From Notospermus geniculatus (taxonomy: Eukaryota > Nemertea > Pilidiophora > Heteronemertea > Lineidae): DNA of 64,000 bases. Within the stretch, counting starts at the first letter, position 1; each line of letters starts with the position of its first letter. Below the pieces are notes generated by a model. That model saw only the letters and a program-made list of their open reading frames with translations. It was not told the DNA's origin and made no database searches. The stretch spans positions 2,153 to 66,152 of the forward strand of contig NMRB01000105.1 in assembly GCA_002633025.1 (NCBI GenBank), read 5' to 3'. The position numbers and the translations under genes were made by a program. Below are positions 49,948 through 61,500 of the stretch, piece after piece.

Positions 49948-52040
49948 CCAACCAGGAGGCTGGCCATGACGGGATGTTTGTCCCCAGAATGCTGGTCGAC
50001 TTGGCAATGGAGTCCTGTCTCCTGCATCATCATCTGTGGAATCGGCGACAAGAGCATGAGGATAACGGCGTGACCTTCAAACTTGAGGACAAATCTTCGA
50101 GAAAAATCCTTCTGTTTTAGGATGAGGGCTGCAGACGATAAACCGGCGTAATTCGGATAATTAACGCAGAGAATGTCGAGCTCTGGTCCAGCAGATGACA
50201 CCAGAATATACACTCAGGCCTGTATTTCAAGAAAATGTACTTAATTTGTTCCAACGGGCAAGACAGGAAAACTCGCGTGGAAAATATACAAAATGTCGGT
50301 CAGTTCGGCTCATTCTTTCATATTTCGGGGAAATTTGTGCACTTTTTAATTCTTTATTCGCTCCCAGGAAATTCTGCGGGGCAATATTCACGGTAATGTT
50401 CTCACTGCATTACAGGGAATTGAATTTTCCGGGAATGAAACAACGCAGTTTCGCCTGCCGCATACAGATGGCGCTCGTGTTTTGGTATAAACTGATGGAA
50501 CTGGGCCACCCAAGGACCACAAAGCAGCAATGAATTCTTGTCCGGTTTGCGTTGCTAATAAATCTATTTTGCATAGTGTAGGACAACAGAGGCCCTAATG
50601 AACATAATGTAGCTTATTCAAGACATATTGAAGTCCCCAAGGCCAGGCTTTCATACCAATACAAACGTCCGTCGGCTCTTTCCACTGAAATGACCCCGTC
50701 CAGGGTCAAATACGAGGCAATTCATTCTTTGGAAACAGCATGTCAATGGTCAAGGACTTCCTTCCGGGGCCGAACTTCCTTGTCTGCGAACTTCCTTTAC
50801 CACACAATGTTCACCACGAACTCGTGAGGTTCAAGTCGTGTCATCCTGCCACGTGGTTACCGCCATCTTCTGGGACTTTCAGGAAACAAACAATTTTCCA
50901 GTCTGGTTCCGCTGCTCAACTGCAGATGGCGTTGGACTCGCCCTGTCCAACGGTTGGTAGAGAGAAATGGTATAAATGCCAGTTTTTTCAATGCGTGTTG
51001 AAAACTCGGTCTTGAGTCTCTAAAATACGTATCAGGCAAACATTTTGGGGACCTTCACGAGGCTATGAGACTTCTATCTGCACTCTATAACACTTGGCAA
51101 ATACTGCAAAATTATTCAATAAAAGAGGGGTTTTAAACGACCCCATGCATGAACTGACCTTACTTGACCTCATCCTCTTGAAACGAGGCCGAACCCTGCA
51201 CAAACACTCATTGTGGCCTACCCTTCTCGGCAAGACTACGCTCTCTGATGGTGAGGTATACCCTCATCACGTGATACGGATATTTTATTCAATTTTATTA
51301 CGAATGATATATCAAGCACGTAATACAGAATGAAGTATTGCAAATAGAAAATATTTGAACAAATTTACTTCTGGAAGTTTTTACTCGCTAAACTGAATTA
51401 GCGACAAGTGCTAGAACTAAATTTCGTAGGTCTGTGGCATGAAGGAATTCAAAATCCGCAGAGTGCCCGGATTTAGTGCACTTAATTATACTATAGGTGG
51501 TGTTGCTAAAACTAACATTCGTACTTCCCCAGTGTTGGGCCTAATTGTGCAGGATTGATACCGCTAACGTCTAAAAAAACCTACATGTACGAACTGAAAT
51601 ACTGGGTAGCTTCTTACAGCGGACACCGGGACCCTCGCATGATCTATTCGGGACTGAACTTTTGGTATTCTCCTGGCAGATGTGACCGCCTGGGAGGTCC
51701 CACTGCAAGAGGGAACAAAGAATCGGGGCTAAAAAACAAAAAAAATAACACTAGATGAACATGGCACTGGAGAATTGACCAAAGTTGAAGCATATGGCAC
51801 TGTAGAACTCGACACTGAATCGTGACGACGCAACCCAATCTTTAGATCGGGTCCAACGCCCTTCTCTCCAAAACAAAACAGTGGGTCGGATTTTTTACAG
51901 ACCCAGTGTCAAAACTGTATTGGCGGTGGATTAATGCTAACATGATGGACAAACGACGGCATTCCGTCGTAACCAAAAAAAAAAATCCGCGTATGACGAA
52001 GTCCCGGAATGTCGTCGAAAACATGGCGCGATCTTTCGTA
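49948..52040. other. Region 3' of the CLC gene, no gene recognised
   Basis: The plus-strand frame 50195-50533 and shorter ones have no domain. On the minus strand two AATAAA words near 51280-51300 (plus strand ttttattcaattttatt) are possible polyadenylation signals for the CLC gene, about 760 bases after its stop; this is only a suggestion. Confidence 0.4.
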
Positions 52041-52053
52041 GGCGAATAAAATC

Positions 52054-52569
52054 CTATTTCAGATCGATATACGAATCAGAATTATATCGGGACCTGTCGA
52101 TCCAGGAAGACACTCTGGAGTCTGTGTACGGTGACGGATCACTATCCCCTATATCACCATCCAATCCAGAATTATTGGGCGTCTTCAACTCTCGCGAGTG
52201 TTCACGGCTCATCCGGGTCTTTTTCCCGCGAGTTTTGTTCGGTCGAAATAACACTTCCTGTCCTGCGCCGTGAATTACTGAGCTGTTACTGTTATTTTCG
52301 TTCGCAAGGGCCTCAACACTTTTCTCTTTGCTTTTACCCTTTTTATCTTCGGAAACTTCCGCGAGCTGTTCCTCCCTTTTGCGCTTTTCCTCCAATTTTT
52401 CCTCCAAACTGAATCCCATGAGATCCTTCCGTGAGATGACCCCGACCACCTGGTTCCGATGGTTGACCACGGTCAGGTGACGCAGGCCGAGCGTTCGGAA
52501 CAGGATGTAGGTCCGGTGGAGGGAGAAGTGTTCGGGAATCGTCGGAGATGATTTGTTTACGAATGGTTC
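52054..52569 (-). CDS. CLC exchanger, last exon: CBS2 and C-terminal tail
   Basis: The acceptor is CTACATTCCAG, phase 0. It reads EPFVNKSSPTIPEHFSLHRT and ILFRTLGLRHLTVVNHRNQV, the characteristic CLC CBS2 stretch, then VGVISRKDLMGFSLEE. A highly charged segment (EEKLEEKRKREEQLAEVSED) and a polar tail of about 110 residues follow before TAG. Known ClC-6 and ClC-7 end soon after CBS2, so this tail is an extension. Confidence 0.9.
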   Translation of the reverse strand, partial: EPFVNKSSPTIPEHFSLHRTYILFRTLGLRHLTVVNHRNQVVGVISRKDLMGFSLEEKLEEKRKREEQLAEVSEDKKGKSKEKSVEALANENNSNSSVIHGAGQEVLFRPNKTRGKKTRMSREHSRELKTPNNSGLDGDIGDSDPSPYTDSRVSSWIDRSRYNSDSYIDLK

Positions 52570-55500
52570 CTGGAATGTAGAATGACACAGTACATGGCGT
52601 CGTACCCTGTTGGGTTTTTGCCGGAGGTATGGAGTCCACTCCAGGCTACTGTCCACCTAGGCCCAGTTGCACAAAGAATCTTAAGTCTAAGAAAAAACTT
52701 AAGTCTGGAATGAAGCCATCTGATTTGCTGAAACCTGGTCACATGATGATTTAAGTCAAACTTTAGACTTAAGATTCTTTGTGAAACTGGACCCTAGTGT
52801 GGTGTTTTACTTGCCCTGGCATAGACACTCAAGTACAAGGGACCACGGCTTTTAGACACGTGATGCAGCCTACAAAAGTACAGGTACCTCAGAGAAAGAG
52901 TTGATCACCCTCAAACCGTTGTATCACCTACTGGACTAGCGAAAGCAAGCAGTCACCGCGATCGGGAGGACACATGGCAAAGTATACGAATCAAAACAAT
53001 CCAACCAAAACAGCCATTATTAGGTGAATTCGATATGCGAGGTTCTTGATGTGTAATACCCTAATGAAACAAAATTAAGTGGACATAGGCCTACTATGAG
53101 TTGATCACTTACCAAATCAATTGAGATGTTTTCCCACTGTTCTTCTGAGATATATTTCATCAACGCCCTCCGAGCCCTTTGTTTGTGCATGATACGATCG
53201 ACACACATCTAAAACGACAAGCGTGGGATTGTTTAGGAAAGATGTGGCTTCTCCACAAACCACACCATCTGCTTCACGATCTTCTGTGTTCCATGACAAA
53301 CAGAGACGATTGTAACTCCTCCACCTCCTGTTTTAACTTACCTCTGTGTATGGACAATCAGATTTGACCGATTTCCTATCGTCGGAGTACACCCAGAAGT
53401 CACTCTGATACAAAATGACCGTAAGCTCGATTCTGGAACGAAAATGATGTAGAAAAGTGTTGGGAATAATCGAAGCTATAGCGACGTCGTCAAGGCGTTG
53501 CCCATAATATCACCGATTAAATACCATTACCAAGAACTGCAGCCTGCCGAGAGACTATAGTCCTCGCAGCGAAACACAGTGTAATTAGGCCTTGGAAACA
53601 AGTCGCTACGGGACTGGAGACTTTCTTTACCTTGTGATATAGCCATGATCGACTTCGAACCCGTACTTCCCATCCGGGTGTACCACTGGGAAGCCCCCAT
53701 AGTTTGTGTTCAGGATCAGATTGGCGAGGTCTTGTATGGACTCTTTTGTTCGCAGAACTACTATCGTCTTCCGCATGATGTCTCTTGCCTCGCAGAACTC
53801 TAAGTTTTGACTGAAATGAATGCAGAAACTGATTGGAATTCACTGACAGCTGATAGAGAGATATAAGAGGGGAAAATCAGAAGCAAGTGTAGACAGGCCC
53901 GGATCCAGAGGGGGTGCCCAAGACGCGCGCCTCCCCTTTTAGCCAACAAATCTGTAAAATCGACCGTGAAATTCTGGAATTTGGTGCAAACTTCAATGTT
54001 CCTAGCACAGGGCGTCCCCTCTTTTCCCACATCCTGGATCCGCCCCGGGAGACCTTTTAATCCAGTGGAAAGAGCCTGTAGCACACGAGGCGATATCGCA
54101 AGCCAGTGAAATCGGTTGTTGACGCCAAGTGTGCGCTGGACAGCGGTGCGTGGAATCTTCTCACTATTTTCGCCCGTTGTGTCGTCTGCGGTAGCTGGTG
54201 AGAAGATCGGGGCGTGTAGATCACTTGCGATATCACCTGGCGTGCTGTGGCTTTATGGGAAACATTGGTCGCCGCTACTTCGCGCGAACATCTTACGGTA
54301 ACTACCGAACGTTGCCGAAGTTGTTGACGACGTTTACTCACAGCTCGTGGCCATGGTAGACCACCGGTTCACAGTCGAGGAATGGAATACATTTCAACTC
54401 TAACATGGAATGATAGAGTGGGTGAGTGATCTGATCTCCCACCCACTTGGCCACCATGATGGCTGTCATGATGGGGAGAAGGAACTGGACGTCATTGGTA
54501 ATCTCAATCTGAAAAGAAGAGGGACGGTCTGATACTCAGATTCAGCAGAAAATGTAAAAAGATTGACTTCAGTTGTGTGGAATGACCTTCTGAAGGCGGA
54601 GATCTATTGTACTTCGTGATGCATAACGACGGTAGGGAAGTTTATAATAGGGAGGTTCCGCAAAGCTCCGAATTCCGAATCCCGAAACGATTTCAGGCCT
54701 GCATGACGTTACGTCATGACGTCGTTTCTTCGTCGAAAATCTGCGGTGGTCCGACTTTTGGCCTTGTGAACGATGTGACAACCTCTCTTTAACACCACGT
54801 CATTATCTTACACTGACATTTTAAGCATTTATTTCACCGCTAAAGTGTGCCAGGTATATCCAATTGTGACCACTACCGGTATGCTCAGGAAAGCCCAAGA
54901 AAACATTTCTTGTAAATGAAAATTATCAATTCGGAATTCGTAAACCACCTACGAAGATTTGCGGCCATCCTCGTCAAGACGCAACGAATTTGCACGACGT
55001 CACGAATGTGATGCAACGTCATGCGTCAAAATGATGACGTCATAATCAAAGATATTCGTAATTCGGATTTCGGAGACGTTGCGGAACCTCCCTATTAGCA
55101 AATCTGACGAAAAACGAAGTACGAAATCAAAATTCAACTTCATTTCCAGGACCTAATGTATTTCTGATGTTGGTACCACAAATGTCCCTCCTGCCAGTGC
55201 GTCTTTTAGCATGTCATGTAAGACCGAAAGAGTTATGGGGCATCTTGAATTTATAAATTTCCACTTCGTAGATACGAAGTGGAAACGAAAGATAAATTTC
55301 AAAGTTTAATATACACCGTAACTCTATCGGATTAACGTAACGCTAAAAGACGCTCTTGCAGCAGGCGATATTTGTGGTACCAACCATCTCCTGAAACACA
55401 TTACGTCATGGAAATGAAGACCAATTTCGTTTTTCGTTTTTCGTCAGATTTGCGAAACCTCCCTAATTATTTGGTTAAGGCAGAAAACACCACACTGACG

Positions 55501-58500
55501 AACAGGCTTACCTACCATTATCACAGTCAGAGACAGTGTCAGCCTGGACACACCTCCAAAGAATGAGGCCCCTCCGATCAGCGCCATGGCCCCAGGGTCG
55601 ATCCACTGCCAGAAGACATCATTAGGGACTTTACCGCCGTAGATATCAAGGGTGACAAGACCAATGATCCGACCGTACAGACCGCCGATCATTCTGAAAA
55701 CGTACGGAGAAAACCTTTGACAAGGCGAGAAGAGTATTGGGCCTGTTCACATCTTACGATGAATCTCTCTTATCCAAAGCTTTCGCTAATCCCCATACGC
55801 TCAAACCGAACAAAGTTTGTCAGGACATACCACGGTCCTGCGGTCATCATCAACAGCAGCATGTGACACTACAGTTTAACTTATTGACCAATCGGTAACG
55901 TCGCCGACTTGTCTTTCTTGTCGGTATCTTTCTGCTATCTTCATTTTTCGCGTAAGGCCGACATAACGGTACACTTTCTCAAAGGCTGGTGTTATTTGGC
56001 GAGCCGCTCTCTGTGCAACGATCCGTCATGCTCTTAGATAGCGAGCCGCTCTCTGAGCAGATTTGTGTTGCGCAGTTGCACAGCGAGCCGGATGGATATG
56101 CAGTGAACAAATTCAGCCTTGCTCAGCGAGCTGATGGGCCTCATTAATTATTCATGAGGAGGTGTTGGCGAGTGGCCCTCTCTGCTAGCACCACGCGGTT
56201 AAAAGTGTCGCGCGGCAGTAAAAAATGAAGCTACATGTACGAATAATTTCTAAATTACGAAAGTCCATATTTAAGCAGATTTAGAGTATTTTCAGAAAAA
56301 AGCCAAAAGAAAAAAAACAGGAGAAAAAAAGTTGCCCCAAGCGAGAGTCGAACCGGGGGCCTAGCGTTTACTAGGCAAACGCTCTACCGACTGAGCTACC
56401 GAGCCAGCTGGGAGTATAGCGGTTTCATTGGCCAATGTTGAGCGGTGATTACGACTATTCATTGTTTGCTTGCCATCTAAGACCAATTTCTGTGTTTGGA
56501 AAGCATTTTGCTTGTCAAATAACAACTCCAGTAGTCATTTTTTTTTCACCGATATTTTATCGAAGTGGAAGGACGATCATCGAGTCCGCCATTTTGCTGT
56601 TTTGTAATCTCGATTTTCATTGGTTGCCGCTGTGCATAACTAATTACTCCGGCGCGCTATCCAAGACGGAAACAAAGTGACTGCACAGAGAGCTGGGCTC
56701 GCCGAATAGTCACTCCCTTTCTCAAAAGCAATTTCATTTCCTAACGATGTTCAGTGCAGTTTACACATGCGCGATGCATTGCGTCATTTCAAAATGGCCG
56801 CCATTTCGGCCGTAAACATTGGTGATTGGTGAAAGAACTTTTTTCTGTCACGTTTTTAGGGAAAATGACAGCGATGATACCTGTAGCGGCAAGAAAGATG
56901 AATCGATTGATGTATGGTATGTCAAATTTTACCCAGCCGTTGCCGAGATATCGGCCATAAACCACGCGTCAAGTGGATGTGGAATGAAGTGTCGGAGAAT
57001 AGTTCTGCTGGTATCAAAATCATGTGATGTTATTTAAGCCAAAATCATCTTTACTTACAACATGGGCACCACAATACCGCTGGACACACTACTACCCGCC
57101 GCCCAACAGGCCAGCAAGAAGTAAATGACGAGGACGAAGATAAGACTTGTGTATCCAAACTGAAAGTGAGCATTCCTCGTGAAGAGATGTTTTACAGCCA
57201 GCGCCCCCTGGCAGAAAAACAAGGTTGCAACTGGAAGAAGACGAGGAAAAAGTAATGAAACGGTGATGACAATGGTCGTGGAAATTCTCTGGAACAGGTA
57301 ACCTGCTCTCGCTTGAATTTGACTAGAGAACTAAGTTCCAATTGGTGTATACGCCGAGGTTTACTTGGTATCAAGTACCGTAAGCATGGTAAGTAGGCCT
57401 ACATACATCTGGAGACAAGTTTCGAAAGTTCGCTCCAGGGAAAAATGTAGGCGTACACTCCATGCGCAGTTGGAGCATGCATGCATCGACTTTTATCCCA
57501 AACAAACTACCAAAACTTGTCTCCAATTCCGCAAAAACGTTTTGACAAAGTTTTCCTGAACGGTACAAATAATGCAAAGCGTCTTACCTTCGTTGAATTC
57601 GCCATGATTGATAACCTCGCTTCCGTTTACCGCCCTGTGTGCGCATGTGTAGGTGACCACGTGACCTGTTTTGATTGGATGATCAGCGTCGGTGTAGCAT
57701 GCGCCGTTCTCGTAAATAACCGCACTAGAAAAAGGGTAGTTCGTGTGAAACTAGCGAGATGGATGATTACTCGGGAACGGGGTTTAAAACGGCGTGTTTC
57801 CGGAACCTTCAAATATCGCTGCAGAAGTTATTAAACCGTGCAAAAATAACATCAACGGTAACATACTTCTCTAGGCTGATGAAAACATGCAGAAAGGGAA
57901 GCAACGTAAACCACCCTTGGCGGGTAGGAGCAAGTGTAGGCCACTCTGCTGTATTACCTCGTCAGTTACAAACTCTCTCCGAATTAGGGCGGAGGAATCG
58001 TACGTCTTTTTCCGACAGTGATTTCTGATAAAATTGTGATACAGTTCACCTAAGCGTTGGTGATTGGCTGAGTGTGTTCGAAATCTAAGTGTCCGTGATC
58101 GACGTAAGTACTGGCAAAGAGTGTAGTGACCAAAGTAAGAAAATATGAAACTTGGCATCTAGAGACACTTAAGAAAGAAAATCTTCGAATCTTACGTTTC
58201 GTTTCTGATTAGAAAACAACAAAATTTATCATGAAACTGCAATTTGGAAATCCATGCTGAAAGCCATTGATACGAGTAATATGGAGTGTCCCAAAAAGAA
58301 CATAACCGTGTGTTTTTCCTACCCAGTTTTGGTGGCTGCATTGCTATAACTGCGCTTCACCTTGAAATTACCAATCTTAAATTTACCGGATCGCTGATTG
58401 CATTTTCGTTCCCGAAGCCACCGCTAGGGCTAGAAGGCTTCGGCTCTAGCTGCCATTTTATTGTTGACGTCATTGTAGACGTCCAATTTCTCGTAAAATT

Positions 58501-61500
58501 TCATTCTCCCCGGGTCTTAAACTGCCTTCTAGCCCTAGCGGTGGCATCGGGAACCAAAATGCGCCGATTGCGGCGGACTGGGAGGAGAACGGTCATCACC
58601 CTTTTTAGGACACCTGACATGCAGCTATAGAAGGCACACAAGGTTAGATCAAAGGTAAGCACGTTAGCTATACACATCTACTACTGTGGGAACACTTACG
58701 CAGAGACGTCAACAGTATAAGCCCAGTACTGGAGAGTTTTAGCACCCGAAGCACTGGAATATATACATCATTATGACCAATAGGGACATGTTATACATAG
58801 CCAGTAAAAAGCCGACAGATGTTATTTTTGGTAAGACTTCAAAAACTATCTGGGTGATTGGGTCTTTGGGATGCGACAAGAGAAATCCTCTAATTAAGCC
58901 TGATTCATTGGCGCACGGATGGGTCCGTTTGTCCCTAGTTTTCCGGATACGACAACGCAAAAGTCAATTTGATCCATTTTTTACGGACCTGAATCGGACA
59001 AAATCAGTGTGCCAAAGAACCCCGCTTTAATCCTATTTTTTGAGACGTGGATCATTGGGTAATTGGATGAGGAGACATCTATATCTAATCATAGATTTGG
59101 AGCATGCAGGTTTTGGGGCGGGACAAAAGGATTTCTATAGTTAATCCTAGTTATGGAACACACGAGACTTTGGGGTAGGAAAGGGACTTCTATACAGTTA
59201 ATCCTAGTTTTGGAACAAAAGAGCCTTTTAGGTAGGGTTTCTACAGTTAATCCTAGTTTTGGAACACACGAGTCTTCAGGGTAGAACAAGGGGTTTCTAT
59301 AGATAAGCCCACACAAGTCTTTGGAGCAGGGCAAGGGGAAGGTCTATAGTTAATCCTTGTTCTGGAACAGACGAGTCTTTTGCATGGGGAATTCTACAGA
59401 TAGTCCTAGTTTTTAGAGTACCTGGGCCTTAGGGTTGGACAAGGGGGATGTTACATCTAATCCTAGTTTTCGAACATGTCGGCGTTCGGGATGAGACATT
59501 GGAATTCTACATCTAATCGTAGGTTTGGAGCATGTCGAGTTCTGCGGATCATAAGACAACGGACTTCTATAGTTAATCCTAGTTTTTGCGAGCAGGTGGA
59601 TGTTTGGGATAGAATGAAGGTCTATAGTCAATCTTGGTTTTCAGGCGTCTGTTTTTTGGGGCAGACAAAATGGAGAAGGCTGGAAAACATATGGATCTTT
59701 CGGATCATAGAGGGAGTACCGTATTATGGTTTAGAACCAGCAGGATCGTAAAAGTAATTTTCTCTCTAAAAGTAATTTTCTCGCTAAAAGTAATTTTCTC
59801 TCTAAAAGTAATTTTCTCTCTAAAAGTAATTTTCTCTCTAAAAGTAATTTTCTCTCTAAAAGTAATTTTCTCTCTAAAAGTAATTTTCTCTCTAAAAGTA
59901 ATTTTCTCTCTAAAAATAATTTTCTCTCTAAAAGTAATTTTCTCTCTAAAAGTAATTTTCTCTCTAAAAGTAATTTTCTCTCGAAAAGAAATTTTCTTTC
60001 CAACAGAGCCCTGACACAACAAAAAGAACCCAGTTGGCAATCTCAGAGTTCAGACGTAACAATTTGCTCAAGATATGGTGTATCTTTTTGAAAGAAAAAG
60101 AGAGTCTAAAATGTATGCGAATAACTACATCGTGAAAAACCTCGTTTACAGCAGGTATGAGCAGTAAACACCATCTTGCCCAACAACGTTGCTAGATATC
60201 GACAGAGCTCGCCAGAAAGAGAGTTTTTTCCAGTTCTTTGGCAGGTATGGATTATGCAAGCACAGTTACATCGTTATGACGGACGTACGCCAAAGACTAA
60301 AAGCAGCATGAACATGTAAAGACGATACAAGGGTATGAACACTTAATGGTATTAAAGGATATTTTTATACATATCGCCGATGGCATCACCATGGCAACGA
60401 GAGAAACTTACGAGGATACGTCAAAGGTAAAACCTCGTTCTGCAACACGTTTATGCCGCGTGAAACTGGAAAAAGGCAAAAATTGTGATACAGGATTGTC
60501 GTACACCCTTAGGGACGAGGTAAGGATTATTCTTTTAGGAAATGGCGTGAATCCCAGGTTGTTCTGCCGCTGTATACCTATAGAAATACAAGCATAGTCT
60601 CTTTGACAGAACAATCAAGAGCGAGTATGTCACCCGACCTCTTTCTAAGATGATGTAGGAGGTGAATTAGAGAGCAACTCAACAACAATGCCACAGTCTC
60701 CTGATGATCGATTGAACCTTAGACCCTCTGTATTCTTTTACTAGGTTCAATATTGTAACAGTGGCGTTGAATTTCAAGTATTGGCATTTTGCAGGCCTGT
60801 AAATAGTTTCTTTCCGATCGTTTTTGATAAAATCTGTTCATAACCTCAAATTCCTTATTTACTGCAACTACCAACACCTTTACACACCTTGCTGGCATGG
60901 TGTAGGAAGCAATGAACCCAGTGTCATGAAAAAGGTGGAACATCTTCGAAATATAGAGACAACTTTTCAGATCTTCACCATTTTTCTACCTTGTATATGC
61001 GAAACAAGAATTGTAACTATGGATACTAGCGTTCGCAAGGCCAATCTCCGTGGCAAAATTTCGAAGGGCCTGGGCCGGGCCTGAAACAAAATCTGTCACG
61101 CCGTACAAAATCATCATTCATGATCGGTGGCAAAAAATAATGATAGACGTAGTTTCAGAGTTGGAACTGACCATCTTGTCCAAACAAGGCCATCGACAAG
61201 CTAGATGGCCGTCAGGCCAGATAGACTGGTGAGAATCAGATGGAACCAACGTGTGGCCGGATGACGACGACAGTTGCAAGTGAAAAGCTTACTTGAAGTT
61301 TACTGTTCTGTAGCCGGCGCCCTGAGACGTAGATGACGTTCCGCGGCCACTGGAGGCTGACCGATGGACACGGTGCCCTGTTCCGTGGGCTGAGGTGGAA
61401 GGTGTAGCAACCACAGATTCGGTCGAGGTCGCATTCTTGATGATCTCGCATCCTTGTGGCTGACACTTGAAGGCCATCGGTAGGTAGACAGAGGCAGTGG

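Noticed and set aside
50195-50533. 112-codon plus-strand frame.
   Set aside because: No domain, no splice signals in register, no neighbouring exons.
57365-57559. Plus-strand frame over an inverted repeat (ggagacaagttt/aaacttgtctcc).
   Set aside because: It lies in a CLC intron and over an inverted repeat; no coding signature.
58700-58753. Possible 54-base minus-strand CLC exon (acceptor TATATTCCAG, donor GTAAGT).
   Set aside because: It keeps phase 2 but its translation does not resemble the family, and the exon at 57588-57724 fills the phase gap and joins to the conserved HGEFNE-VATLFF segment without it.
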